Positions 41,267 to 54,700 are shown, counted from the first letter of the stretch. The stretch is 64,000 bases of DNA from Raphanus sativus (GCF_000801105.2 NC_079514.1:51195372-51259371); one strand, 5' to 3'. The notes: generated from the sequence alone by a model not told the origin. Program-made: numbers and translations.

Positions 41267-42019
41267 CTGCAAAAACAAATGAATAAAGTTCTAGTTATAC
41301 CAGTTGAATCAGAGTATCGACTTGTCTGTTTTACCTACTCTACATCAGTTTTACTTGTTAACCTAGAATCAATTGGAGCCAATGGCACTGGAGAGCTCGC
41401 GGGAGAGAGAAAAACTAACCTGCATTACAACGTTGAGGTCCCACGGCGTCGCCGGAGTAGAGGCTCGCCGGAGTACCTATCGACTTCGACAACTGAGGAG
41501 AGAGCTCGAGGCCTCAGAGAGCTCGCTGGGAAACAACCAGAAGAACAAGACAGATAAGAGTGAGCTGGAGTTCAGAGGAGAGACAGTGCGCTCGAGTCAG
41601 AGGAGCGACCAGTGAGCTCGAGTTCAGAGGGGAGAAGCTCGAGTTCAGAGGAGAGAGAGTGAGCTCGACTTGAGGAGAGAGAGTGAGTTCGATGTCGGAG
41701 GACTCTCGATGTCGATCGATTTGCTTTTTTAATTTTTTAATTTCTTTTATTTTTAGTATTTTTTCAATTCAAATTCAATTGGAAACCGAAACCGAAATGC
41801 CTCAACCAAAATCTCTTTAACCATACCGAAAACCATACCGAAAACCATACCAACAGAATTAAATTTGATTTCTTCTTTTTCTTTTTAAAAAGCCGACGGG
41901 GGCAATTTTGTAACTTCGCAGTGAGTTAATGAAAATGGGGTATAGGAGATTTTAGGGGACCATAGGAGATTTGCTCTTTCTCATTTAAGGGCTCTTGAGC
42001 AATTGCCTCAACCGATAGA

Positions 42020-42924
42020 CCAGAGTCTGGTCACCAGACCCCAATCGTACACGAACCCCAGGTTGGATAGGCCTTGCAACTCTTTTTCCCCAGCAGAACC
42101 TTTAAAGTAGTATAAAGATACTCTCAAGACGATCACGTTAGTCTCTATATCAATACCATTAAAACAGGATCATTCCTGAATTATACCTTTAATGAATGTT
42201 TTAAATTTTCCAAAAATATCTTTAATGATATGAACAAACTAAAAAATTCATTAATGGCATTATGGTCTTTCAATTTTGTGGGCATATTTCAACATTTAGA
42301 TTTTGCTAACTAATTAAATGGGTTATGTTTTTATATAATCAAACTCAAATTCCATAAATTTTTTAATATCAATACCACAAATTAAAGTCTGCAATAATTT
42401 TAATAAGTTGATATTAGAGATTGAAAATTTGTAACTACACGAGGATAATAACACTGAACCGGACGATTTACCGGATTACTGGGTCATTGAGTCAACCGCA
42501 TGTAAACCTCGGGTGAACCGCAGATTAATAAATAAATTAATTTTATTATATAATAATATATTAGCTAATGAAATAGAAAAAATAAAAATATATAAAACTA
42601 AAGTTACTATTTTCTAAATATCTTTAAAACATGAAATAATAGTTTGGATATGTATATATTTTATGTTTAATAAACATTTAGAATACTTAACTTAACTTTT
42701 TATATTTTTATTTTCATTTGATATACAACTAAAAAAATTATCTACTGGTTCAACTGGTGGTTTAACCGGTACCAGGTTTTTGGTTTTAGTGGGTTTGAGC
42801 GGGTTTTTGCGGGTTTTTAAATTTTGGGTTTTTTACAAAACCCAACCCGAATTTATTTTCGGTCACCGGGTTTTCTGGTTCAACCGCTGGTCCGGGTCGG
42901 ATTTCAAAACACTGGATAAAACCA
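42020..42924. other. Spacer with a possible decayed MITE
   Basis: No gene. About 42448-42915 begins with ACCGGACGATTTACCGG and ends with CCGGGTCGGATTTCAAAACACTGG, rich in CCGG/GGTT motifs in opposite orientation at its two ends. This could be an old foldback element; no target duplication was identified. Confidence 0.3.
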
Positions 42925-44411
42925 TCTACTCTATTAAAATAGAGTCCTAATTTTTATCTACCCATAGATGTTCTCATTTAAGTTTTGGACTGTTTCAATT
43001 TTATTAGTGGTTACATAATTAATGGACCATACGAAGTTATCTAAGTTAACTATAACTACACGCTATCTTTATATATAAACCGGTTAACTTAACGTAAACC
43101 AACAAGATGATGCCGATTGGTCCGATGTCAATTCAATTTTTTACTTGGACCTCCTATATACAATAATACAAGTTTTTTTTTTGCTTAAAAACAATAATAC
43201 AAGTTATACAATTATTCTTACTTGGACCTCTTATATACAATAATACAATAATTTAGGCAGAATATTCTAACCACATTTTTATCTATTTGATCAAATATAC
43301 ACTAATATATCTTGCATATCTATATCTAGGCGTTCGGATACCCATTCGGATTTGTTTCGGATCTATTCGGGTTTCGAGGTTAAAATTTTAAGTCACATTT
43401 GGGTATTTAAAAAATTTGGTTCGGGTTTGGATCTTTGCGGATTCGGATAACTCATTTAAATTATTTTTAAATTTTTACTTGAAATACCTGAAATATCACC
43501 ATAAATCGTTTAAGAATTATATTATTTTATTTGTGGTTCACTATTTGATACATTTATTTATAGAAACGTATACCTAAAACTTTTATATATTAAAACATAA
43601 GTGACAACTTTGATTCATGTGTGATTTTTTTTAAATGGGCTCTAAGTAGAAATCAGTTATCATTCATTTAATATTAAAAAAATATTTAATAATATGTCAC
43701 GCCTAAGTTAACCATCAACTCCTACAAAACCAGAGCTCTTAACAAACTAATATTTTATTCCTTATCTTATCTATTAAAATAGAAATCATTATTTATTTTA
43801 TATGTGATATTTAAAAAAACAAAATAAAAATTAGTTTTACTATCAAACACAAATTCAATAGGACAAATATTTTTTAAAATCAATATATATGTGATGATTT
43901 AAAATAATTAATAAATTTACAGTATGAAAAATATAAAATTATTATACATATTTAAATATATAAGTAACCTTAAAAATATATACTAATTATATAAAACAAA
44001 TATTCGCACGGTTGTGCTGGTCCAAATCCGATCGGTTTCGGTTATGGTTCTCAGATACGAAAATTTTGAATCCATCCAGATATTTAACCAATTTTAGTTC
44101 GGGTTTGATACTACTTTTCTGATTGAATTATGTTCGGTTCTTTGGATTTGGATTTTTTTGCCTAACCTTACCTATACCATGTTAGATTCGAAAAGTTAAT
44201 TGTCTGCGTTTTAAGAAATTTTCATTTATAGTTCGAATTCCGTTCCCTACTTACCAACTTTCCATGCTAAACACAGAAAACCAGAAAATACATTTCATAA
44301 ACGAACCAAAATCAAAAGTTCATACTAAAAATATTAGTGAAAAATATACATGTTAATAAATTTGTCAACAAAAAACAATTTCGCGCTTTCAAAGCGCGGA
44401 TATTATCCTAG
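42925..44411 (+). mobile_element. Helitron, about 1.5 kb (possibly nested)
   Basis: Starts TCTACTCTATTAAAATAGAG after A at 42924. Ends with hairpin CGCGCTTTCAAAGCGCG and CTAG at 44408-44411, followed by T. A second Helitron-like 5' start (TCTATTAAAATAGAAATC after A at 43769) means that the 3' end could belong to a younger 642-bp copy nested in an older one. The interior holds the TTCGGGTTTGGATC-type repeats common in these elements. Confidence 0.65.
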
Positions 44412-45504
44412 TCTATATTATTAAAAAAGAAGTACACTTTGAAAATGACTCTAAGTTCTTGAAGTTATTTACATTAGAATGCCACTGGAAGTAATAAATT
44501 AATTTTCCTTAACTATAGTTGTCTTTTCTGATTTGTAAATGCATTTTCCTTAATTATAGTTGTCTTTATTGAACCTATATTTAAGTATGCTTGTCTTTTC
44601 CTATATTTAAGTATACTTGTCTTTATTGAACCTATATTTAAGTATGCTTATCTTTTCCTAATTTAAATAATAGATTTAAGCATTTAATGTATTTTCTTAA
44701 TTTAAATAATAGATTTTCTTAATCAAATATTTACGAAAATAGATTTCCCAATATACTTCGTTTTAACATGTTAAATATTTTTAATATTTATTGGTATAAA
44801 TAATAAAATAAAAATCACACATCAAAATCAATTTATATAATATATAAATAAAATATAAAATAATTTATTCATATATTATTAGTATAATGGTTTTTATAAT
44901 ATAAATATAATAAGTTATAAATGTTGGATTTGTTTATATGATACACTGTGATATAATAGACGATCTAAATCACAAAATATAATTATTCAACGTAATAAAT
45001 AAAAATTTTATGTTTTAAAATGTTTTATTAATAATTATGTAATACATTTTAATTTAAATATATATATATATATATATATATATTATACCATCAGTACAAA
45101 TAAAATTTAAAATGAAAGCAAATATTTATACGGTCACGGATCAAACTCTAGAAATAAACAACAACATCGCTAAATTATTTTTCTTTAACAAATTTATTTT
45201 GATAGAAATATTGTTCCAAGTATGGTTTATATATTTTATGTATTTATAAATTTATTTTATTGGGATGCTAAGATTTTGAAATTGGAAAAAAATATGATCC
45301 ACCTCTATATTATTTTTATTAAGAAATTTAAATTATGTATCAAAATATTTTATTAAGCTTTTAATTTTAAGTTTTATTATAACTGCAAAAATTAATTTTC
45401 AATCGAAATTTTTGTGCAAATATTACAAATTCATCATTTAATATAAACACAAAATCTAAAAACAGAAAATAAATATCCGCCCGATCGGGCGGGTCAAGGT
45501 ATAG
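44412..45504 (+). mobile_element. Helitron, about 1.1 kb, head-to-tail with the previous one
   Basis: Begins TCTATATTATTAAAAAAGAA directly after the CTAG of the element before it. The proposed 3' end is hairpin CCGCCCGATCGGGCGG followed by GTCAAGGTATAG at 45504 and T. The last four bases are ATAG rather than CTRR, so this end is mutated or misplaced. Confidence 0.55.
45059..45085. repeat. TA microsatellite
   Basis: About 13 TA units inside the Helitron. Confidence 0.85.
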
Positions 45505-45944
45505 TTATATTTTATGGTCTAAGTATGACGAGTATCGAATAATTGCGCCTGCTAAGGAAAGTGGGTATGTACGCCTATTACCATTTTATGGAATAATGTT
45601 ATCATCTTTCGAGGCAGACAATACGGGCCACTAATCAAATTGTTAATTATACATCATGGCTAGATAAGACTATGTTGGCCACTTCGAGTTTTTTTTTTTC
45701 TTCCTTTTGATGAACCAAAAATAATCAACAAGGTAACGGATATGTTCCTACAGAATAAGAGATTTTTTTTATAAAAAAAAAGGAAGTCCCACTAGAATCT
45801 TTTATCTCGAATCGTGTCTTCTTTATATCAATCTGGAGATCAGAATCATAAAACATAGGATTATGACAATTCTTAAACACTCGATTAAATTTAAATCTTA
45901 ATAAAATGGTGATATAATTTTAACATGTGACGACAAGTAAGCAT
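45505..45944. other. 3' flank of PDLP8
   Basis: Spacer downstream of the PDLP8 stop; no gene. May contain its 3' UTR. Confidence 0.4.
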
Positions 45945-47299
45945 TTACTTACGCATGTTGTTTCTGCAGAGGGAGAGGAGGATAACAAGAATTGCGAATC
46001 CAGCAATAACTCCGACGATGATCGCAATTGATTTCCCCACGTTATCTCCGTTCGTTGGATCTTAATCACGGAAGATAAAGTGCATAAGACAAGACCCATA
46101 GTATCAAAATAAGAATTAGAATTTCGAAGATGTAAATGACTTTTCTACTGTGTGATATCGATCAAGCCATAAAGAATACAATAAAGTTGGACTGGGACAT
46201 GGGTGGCTAAGCCTATAAAGCAAGGGATATTATATTGTCATAGTTATACAATATTTTGCAAATAACATTCTTTTCTAACCAATCATATTATAATCACGAT
46301 GCTCGAATTTTCCAACGCATAATTCAAAAGATTAATGGTGTCTTTGCAGGACAAAGAACGGAAAAAAAAAATTCTTCAGCTTTCTCGTGCAACGAAGCAA
46401 CTGCACTCGTGATTTTCTCATTTGCGAGCGGCGGATTTTCAAACTAGGTCAAACTCTCACACATTTAAATTAAAATTTATTAAGTTAATAGATGACATTT
46501 TAGAAGTAAGCACATAAAATAAAAATAAAAAATAATTTTTTTTAACTTGTTACATTTTCTAAATAAGACATTATGTATCAACTTCAACTATAGTACATAT
46601 TCATAATTATCACTAGTTATATAACATCATTTATTAATAAATTTGACCTTACAATTTGAAAACGTCATCAAATTTGGAACCATCTTAAACTATTAAAAGT
46701 GAAGTACAAATAATACTTAACCCTTAGTTTTTCACAATAATTACAAAGAATTGCCATTAACCTTTAATATAGAGATTTTAGAATATTAATTAATCAGCTA
46801 CATTTAATTATAGACTAAACGAATATCTTTAGCATATATACTGTTACCTAAAAGTTGGGTTCCTCTTAACAATAAAAGGAATGTATAAAAAAATTATTAG
46901 AAAATGTATTTAGTTTTCTTCACGTTGAAATCACAACGAAAACATATGTTGACATGTTGTTAATATTTTTTATTAAACCTATCCCACTCAGATCAAAAAA
47001 TATATATATCACATGCCTTTTTTTGAAACCACATCATTATTCACAAAACAACCTAAATATGTTTAATTTTGAGTCTATTAGATAAGCACACTAATTTAGT
47101 TATAAATATTTTAACCATTTAATCTGGAAACTTATGTTAATTGGCTATTTCTAATTTATACTTTATTTCATTAATGGTTCATTTATTCACTTACAAAATT
47201 GATCTTTTAATATTTTAATGCCTAAAACAACATTATAATCTAAATCGAAACGGAAGGAATATATATGTACATTTTATTTGTTTTTTTATTTATATTCAT

Positions 47300-47343
<44 letters not shown>

Positions 47344-47360
47344 TTGATTTATATTCATGT

Positions 47361-47400
<40 letters not shown>

Positions 47401-50400
47401 AAATAACACTTACCTATTTTAAGTGATTTTTACAGATTTTCGTTATTTTAATCAATTATAATCATTTCATTTATTATCTTTACTAAAAAATTGACATCAT
47501 TTATTACAGAAGTACAAAACAAAATTTGTTTGTTTTCAATTTTTTTTTTAATTTTACATTCATTTCTCACCTATTTAACCATTTCATTAATTATATTTAC
47601 TATAATATATTGGCAGTATTTATTTTACATATTAACTATAATAATCAACATATTTAAAAGAAATTACTTTATTTGTGACAAGAATTCAAAATGGCTAACA
47701 AACTATCTTTTATTTGCGTTATGCTTACATAACCAGTTAGACATAACATTATGTATCTATTCAGCTATAAGTTATTTCTTTTGGGTATTAGTTTTTTTGA
47801 GTTTGGATTCATTCGGACATTGCAAATTTTATGTGGGTTTTGAATCGGGTTTTCCTGAATCCAGATGAATTCGGTTATGATATATAGAAACCTACAAATA
47901 TCCAAAAACTAATGTATTTGAAACCGGTTCGAAAATTTGTACCACAAATAACAATATTAACCGATTCATTTTGGGTATTTTAAATTCAAACTAAACTTAA
48001 CCTAAAAATAACAAAATAACTAAAAGTAACCATATTACCTATTTGATTCAGGTTTGATTATGATGTATAGAATTCTAAAACTATTTAAATACTTATACAA
48101 TTAACTATATTATAATACGTATAAATATATAATAATAATTATGATAAACAATTATCAATTTATAAAAATGTGAAAATTAACACCCGCACGGGTGTGCGGG
48201 TTAAGTATCTAGTCTTTTTTTAAACGTCAATTATTAAACATGGAGGGAATACCAATTATAATGATCATGTCATTAAGTATAGTCCATGAATACATGATCA
48301 TGGCAGTTAGTATAATAAATGAATATGGCTCAAAAAAAAAACAAAAAATAACTAATGAACTCAATTAGACCAAAAAACTAATGAACTCAATATAAAAGTT
48401 TTAAATTACGTAATTAATGCTTTTAAAAAAGTTACGTAACTAATGCTTTTTTAAAAAAGTTACGGAATTAATTATTTTTTTACAAAAAAAATTATTCTAT
48501 TATTTAAACTTGACGTAATTAATGTTATAATTCAAATTTAGTTACTGTTCATGCATGTATGAGTTGTATATACGAAAAAGCTGTGTTATAATCCATGTTA
48601 AACTAGTGTGCATGGCTATCCTCTTATTATTAATCAAGAAGCAAAAAAAAGAATAACCTTTAAAGTGTAAACTATTTACAATGTTGCCATTATGCATACG
48701 TGTCGGTTTCACAAGCCTTCTCAGCTTTCATATAGAATTATCCTTAATATACTAGATTTATTACATACATTACCATTGGTACTGCATGGTCTTTTATTAC
48801 ATTTTCATTATAGTTTGTATTTCCGTGCGTATTAAATATAGGCCACCGCAGATTATTCAAGCTAAATTTGAAAATAAATACTGTATGTAAGTGAAACCGT
48901 TCCCTCGCTGATTCAAATATATTTAGTGTGTTTTATATATGTAATACATCAAATGCATTTTTAAAGTTATACATCAAATTCATATTATAGTTCAAATTCG
49001 TGCATGAGTTTGCTAATATCACTCGGCCCTAATCTTGAAAATATGATTAAGAAACATGTCAGATTCCGATTACAGACTGTTTTGATTGTATTTCTCTATT
49101 TTTTTTAAAATAAAAAATATATATGATAGTTATTCTAATGGATACATGAAATAGTAATAATTTAAAAATATGCTATTCAGGTTAACCTCACGCATAAATA
49201 TTGATTGACTGTTTACACAAAAAAACTCAAAATCTTTCCATAATAACCATTAATATATGATTATTGGTATATTACGCTGCCCTAATTTGGCCTGCCATTA
49301 TTATCGATTGATTCGTTATGAATGTTTTTATTTAAGAAACATATTTTTCTTTCCTAATCCACATAATTTGGGTGCGTCAGACGTGGATTATCGATCACGC
49401 AGAATTTATGCATAAGTTTAGTCAGAAGAATAATCCTTCTTGTAGGTATGATTGACGCTGATTGATATTAATTTGATAAACCATTTTTGTTGAGAGACGA
49501 GATTTGCGGGTAATTTATTTCATTTACTATATCAATCAAAAGATATGATACACGAGATTTGCGAATTATAATTTGTTTACTATCACAATTTATTGCATTT
49601 ACTATGTTGAGATTATATAAAATAAAACCATGCATCTCGGAGTTTTAGTGTTTCTTTTTTTTTTTTACAAAAGGGCAGGAGTTTTAGTTATTTTATCTTT
49701 TTTTGAACTAACCGTTTATAAATTTAAATTGGGTCATGGCTTAAACATACCAAACCCATACATTATTGAATTTTTTTATAATCAATGAATATTAAAATTA
49801 TGGGAATATTATTGATCTGCTGCAATGCAAAATTGCGATCCTGTAAAACAATACTTAATATCATTAAAGGAAAAATGTGTTAATTCCCTTAGACAGATTT
49901 TTGCCGAGTGTATATATACCTTCAGCGGTGACATATCTTTTTCTGAAATCTAAAACATTCAATATGTTTGCATAAAAAATACATGACAATATTTCTGTTC
50001 ATAATCCACGTTATTTTTTGTATTTAGACTTGAATATTAAATCACGCAAAACTTGATTCACAAGTTTAGTCTTTAAAACATTTAATAATTAGTCCAAGAT
50101 TGACGCTAATTGATAAAACACTATTCACACAAAGTCATTTTGTATTTAAAAGAAAAAGAAAATATGGCATAAACTGATTTAGTGGTCAATCACATTATAA
50201 ACTGATTTCGTATTCCCTTAAATTGCGTATACAAATTTATTGTTTACGCAACTGGTTTACTATATATATATATACATTTGTGGGAGGAGATCCATATATC
50301 ACTCACATTTCATCGTTTTCATATACTTTAGTTTTCAAAATGGCCATATTTTATTTCGTTTTTTAAAAAAATGTATATTTTTTTATGAAAAAGTGACTAA

Positions 50401-50683
50401 ATGTTTCTGAAAAAAACGACTATTTTTTTTTCAAAAAATTGTTCAACTTTTTAATCAGTATACCGGCTTCATATATTTAAGTGATAGACCCATTTAAATT
50501 TTTTTGATAGATTCGTCTATACTAAATGAACTCAAACCCATACTAATATGATTTTATAGAACTTTGTCTTGGTGTTAAAAAAAATACAATTTTGTCTACA
50601 AAAGATAGGATCATATATTTTTCTAATTTGTAATGCATGTTTTTGTGATGTCCTGTTTATTTTTACCTTACTTTACATATGCA

Positions 50684-50731
<48 letters not shown>

Positions 50732-51710
50732 ATAAATATGTTATTTTAATAATGTTACATTAAATTCATCCCGTATCTACTTATAGATTTTATTGTATAT
50801 AAATTAAAATATGTTGTACTTTTGTTAAAAATGTATTTTTTGTTGTTTATTCGAAAAAAAATATGATGTACTTTTCAAAATTAAGTTTTTCTCTCACTCC
50901 GCGCAAGGCGCGGATCATATCCTAGTGTTATGTTATTACGGCAATACTCAATATATGAAATGAAGAAGTTGAATTTTTGGACCAACCTGAAGAGAAGTCA
51001 TAGTAACCAGAACCCCAATAATGAGCATAGCACTGAGCCAAGTAAACCTCAGCTGCAACCGCCGAGCCACAAAGATTCTTTAACTTCCCAACAGATTCCG
51101 CAAGACAAGCCGTACAGTCACTAGGACTCAAGTCACCAACACATTGAGCATAACCTTCGACCAAACCAGACCGGCTAATTTTGTAACGGAGCTGAGTGGA
51201 CTCAAGATCCGATAACACATCGTCTCTCCTTTTAAAAAAGTCATAGTCATTCTCAACGCTCTTGGAACTACACTTCTTATACCTAAGACTCGTGTCTTGT
51301 CTCCCAAGAAAGTCGTTTGTCTCGTAACGCAAGAAACAGCCTTCGAGCTGGAGAGATGCACCGTAAGAGTAAGGGCAAAGGAGAGTGATCTGGTCGACGG
51401 AGTTTTGGATACATTTTGAGCACACAGATGGTCGGAGATCTTCACGGCATTGATAAAGACCGAAGACAGCCGAGGAGGAGGAGGAAGAGTCGTTGCCGAC
51501 GGCGAAGCTGTTGAAGGATTCTTCGGAGGAGGAAGTGACGACGGAAGAGAGAAAAGTGTCGCGGTTTGATTCGAAAGGAGTGTTTGGTGTGTATTTTTCC
51601 GGAGAACATCCACCGTAGATGAAGATGTGAGATTCTGATGATGATCTTGAGGAGGATGATGAGTGGAAGAAGAGGAAGAACAAGAGAGAGAAGAGAAAGA
51701 GCATTCTCAT
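45945..51710 (-). CDS. PDLP8: Plasmodesmata-located protein 8 (DUF26 cysteine-rich repeat protein)
   Basis: Exon 1 (51710-50987) encodes a signal peptide (about residues 1-20, MRMLFLFSLLFFLFFHSSSS) and two DUF26 domains with C-x8-C-x2-C motifs at Cys88/97/100 and Cys190/199/202. The frame continues across a 4,926-bp intron to exon 2 (46060-45945), which reads DPTNGDNVGKS followed by the transmembrane helix IAIIVGVIAGFAILVILLSL, then CRNNMRK and stop. Total 279 aa. The family sits in the plasma membrane at plasmodesmata and controls cell-to-cell movement. A GTAAGT right after ATGC in exon 2 could instead splice to an unseen last exon. The intron is swollen by Helitron insertions. Syntenic to At3g60720. 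Confidence 0.85.
46683..48212 (+). mobile_element. Helitron, 1,530 bp, inside the PDLP8 intron
   Basis: The 5' end is TCTTAAACTATTAAAAGTGA after A at 46682. The 3' end is hairpin CACCCGCACGGGTGTGCGGG, then TTAAGTATCTAG at 48212, followed by T. Orientation is opposite to PDLP8. No protein is encoded, so it is non-autonomous. Confidence 0.75.
47280..47397. repeat. Tandem 62-bp duplication with TA microsatellites
   Basis: Two copies of a unit made of TTTATATTCATGTTT plus about 16 TA units (47303-47335 and 47364-47397). Confidence 0.8.
50515..50925 (+). mobile_element. Helitron 3' terminus near the PDLP8 splice donor
   Basis: Hairpin CCGCGCAAGGCGCGG, then ATCATATCCTAG with CTAG at 50922-50925 and T after. 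The 5' end is uncertain; 50515 (TCTATACTAAATGAACTC) is a candidate but is preceded by G, not A. The 3' end lies only 61 bp from the exon 1 donor of PDLP8. Confidence 0.5.
50687..50729. repeat. TA microsatellite
   Basis: About 21 uninterrupted TA units in the PDLP8 intron. Confidence 0.9.
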
Positions 51711-54700
51711 AACTTTTTATTCTTTTTGATGTTCTTTGTGATTGTTTTCAAATGGTTCTTGCTTTTATTGTATTTTCCTAGTGTTTTATTTTAATTGATT
51801 TTTGTCCGTTTCTAAAACTTAGTATAGACCACGGATGCATAGACGGCAAATCAGTCATAAACTAAATAAATTTTCTACAATATTTTTAAAAAATATTAAT
51901 ATAGGCAGCATCTAACTAGTCGACGTCTAGGCATCCGCCTAATCAAAAATTTCATCTAGAACATTAATTTGCATATAATGGTTTGGGTCTCAAGAGATAT
52001 GTGATATGTCTAGAAGTAATAATGCAAACCAAGATAAGCTTAGAACTCGATAATCTTAATTATGACATGTCAATTGGCATATAAACATTCGCTTGTAAGT
52101 TGTAACGAATCAATACCAAAAACTCGACAAATTGGATGAAAGAATTGGTTTATTATTTAAATAAACAATAGAGTACTGCGTGAAATGATTTAGACATGAT
52201 TAAAGAAGGTTTGTGTTTTTGGGTGCCATTTTCTTTAGTACTTCTTTTATGCAAAGAGGGTCCCATTTTAATCATGGCCTTTAGATTAGTATATGTTCGC
52301 AAAATAGATTCCATCACATACATATTCTCATCATGTTATAGTGGAGAACTTTTTTTATCTTTGTAAGTAGAATAGAAACAACTTTATTTAAATCTTGACC
52401 AGGACCAAATGAATTTCTCAATCGAATAGTAGTTTATGTTCTTTTTTGTGTAACTCATTATATCAAAAACTAAAGGTCCAATGTGCAATGGAATAGTAGT
52501 TTATGTAAGGTCTTTATAAGTTGGCACTTGACCCATCTCCGCCTCTACAAAAGAGCGAATTGTCATCCATCTAACCATAGAGTGAACTTCTTGGGAATTG
52601 TTGCATTCTTTAACCATGAAGCATCTACAAAGCAAGCAACATTACAGTCACTAGACTCACTACACTCATCAAGCAGCTAAACTGAAAACTTGCGAAACAA
52701 GGAATCATCACCAAGTCACAAGATTCTAGGTTGAGACAGCTCCAGAGATATAGAGGCAACATAACTTGGTTAAAAAGGAAAATAAGCCTATTGGGCTGTT
52801 GAGATGTGAATGGGTTAAAGCCCATGTCTTCACAGTGTTCAAATTTTTCTTTTTCTTGTGTGCAACAGTGCAAGCTTCGCTCACTACTCTACATCTTGTA
52901 CTTGTTAAACTTGTTATTCTTCATCTGCTCATTGTTGATTGGACCATTTTGTATAAACTATTGAATCTCATGTTTAGCAAATATTCAATTAAATATGTTT
53001 TTATAATCAGCAACTTAACGGAAAACTATGTATTAACCAAAAAAGTTACATAAATGCAAGTTACGTGGTCTAATACTTAAATGACTGAACATAGTTTATC
53101 GGGTTTTGTTTGGTTCGATTATGAAGTCAGAAAAAGGATAGGTTAACAGGTCGTACATCTAACCTGGTATATGCATTTAGAAGAAAAATCTTTGATTGTT
53201 ACAGCCACTACTTATCCACAATACTTTCAACCCGATAGAAATTGGACCGATCTATAAATCATCAACTTGGCAATTCAACTACCAATCTAACCCCAAAGAA
53301 AATATAAAATGTCTCCCACGAATTTGAATACTATTTGACATTTGTAGTATGTAGTTTGCTTTACATTATAAAAATAAATAACTGAACATAATTTAAGTCA
53401 TCAAACAATTTGTATAGAGGTCAAAGAATACTGATTTGTTTGAAAATGAATTATATCTGTTTTTGTCAGCTAAGCTGGATTATATCTATTAACGTAAAAG
53501 TGTTTGTTTAGCAAGCATACTTAATTGTTCTATTTGTTTATCCAATCTATAATCTGAAGCTGTCTCAACCTAGAATCTATGGGTTTTTATCCATGCTGAA
53601 TAGTAAAACACTAAACCCAAATCTTATTATTGCTTAGATAAACTGGACTAAAAATAAAATCAAAACCTTACTTAAAGGAAAGGAAACCAAGGATGCTATT
53701 CTGCTTGAGCCATCTTAACTTGTAATTCTTTTTAAGTAATTTAATTCAATCCGATTTGAATAAAATCTCCTCCAAAGTCAAGTAACTTTTACTCAACCTA
53801 TTAAAATTAACTAGTTTGCTGTTCGCTAAACAAATATAACATGTGAATGTGTTTTTTCTAAGATTTTTTTTTTCAATTTTTGTTTCTCTTTTCAAACAAG
53901 AAAAAAGAATTTTTCAATAAACTCCTTGGTTTTTGGTAGATTCTCCACACTAAAAAAAATAATAATAATTGCTACGCATAGATACCGAAAGAGACTCTAA
54001 TGGCGACGATCACTTCAATGCTAAAAATGTCATTTTAGCAGTAGCTTCTCCCATAACTTTTCCCAGCCTATATTCACCACAATTCAACACTAGCAAGAAA
54101 TTGTCATTGAATAACAATCACAAAGCCCCATTTAATAGATTGGAGATATTAGATATATACAACCAAATTTCTCATTATAGTGTTTTCGTAGGTACGTAAA
54201 TTAAATTTGGATGTCAATAAAATCAACTTTGCATGTCGACTTGTTAATTAGTAGTCTATGCACTTTGTCTTTTGGAAAACTTATGATCTTCAAGAAAATA
54301 TACGTTTATATAGATTTTTATGTCTTCAACTACATATAGAATTAGTGGGTTTTAACAATGATAAATTATTGTGACTGATAGCAAAATCTTGTGTAGGTCC
54401 AAAAGATTAATCAACAGAATCGTGTTGAACTTTTTCTTCGGTTTTACCCTTTTTATAATTCACTTTTATAATCACTATCCTAATCATAAATTCATAATCA
54501 CATAGTCCCACCAAAAGCACTCATGCAGTTACTGGAAAAATCTCTCAATTATTTACAGTATCGTGACTATTCGTCTTTAGTTTATGCTAAAAATGTCACT
54601 TTCACATTATCACATATATACATGCATATCTAACAAAAGAGGGTAAAAAGCTAAAAAGTAACGAAAATAGTAAAAAAAAAAAAAATCAAACTTTTTTCAT

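Larger units (their letters stand above)
36574..42009. mobile_element. Mutator-like element (MULE), 5,436 bp, with GRF-zinc-finger cargo
   Basis: The ends match as inverted repeats of about 50 bp with mismatches: both begin GAGGCAA, share AGCCC-TAAATG-GA and then CAATCTC/CAAATCTCC. The element is flanked by a perfect 10-bp duplication, AACCGATAGA, at 36564-36573 and 42010-42019; 9-11-bp duplications are typical of Mutator elements. It holds one plus-strand gene (about 37102-38093) and three minus-strand genes: two short GRF-zinc-finger proteins and the N-terminal part of a mudrA-type protein. No catalytic transposase domain remains, so it is non-autonomous, probably derived from a larger element by internal deletion. 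Confidence 0.85.
46061..50986 (-). other. PDLP8 intron, 4.9 kb, filled with mobile DNA
   Basis: The donor is CAG|GTTGGT at 50987/50986 and the acceptor TTAAG at 46061. It contains one complete Helitron (46683-48212), the 3' end of another (to 50925), three TA microsatellites and AT-rich filler. No other gene is seen. Confidence 0.75.

Noticed and set aside
41279..41615. Plus-strand frames of 92 and 80 codons
   Set aside because: Arise from the GAGCTCGAG-type tandem repeat in the mudrA leader; no family character.
53969..54199. Possible small plastid-targeted protein starting near 54000
   Set aside because: The ATG frame stops after 12 codons and the longer overlapping frame has no start or family match.
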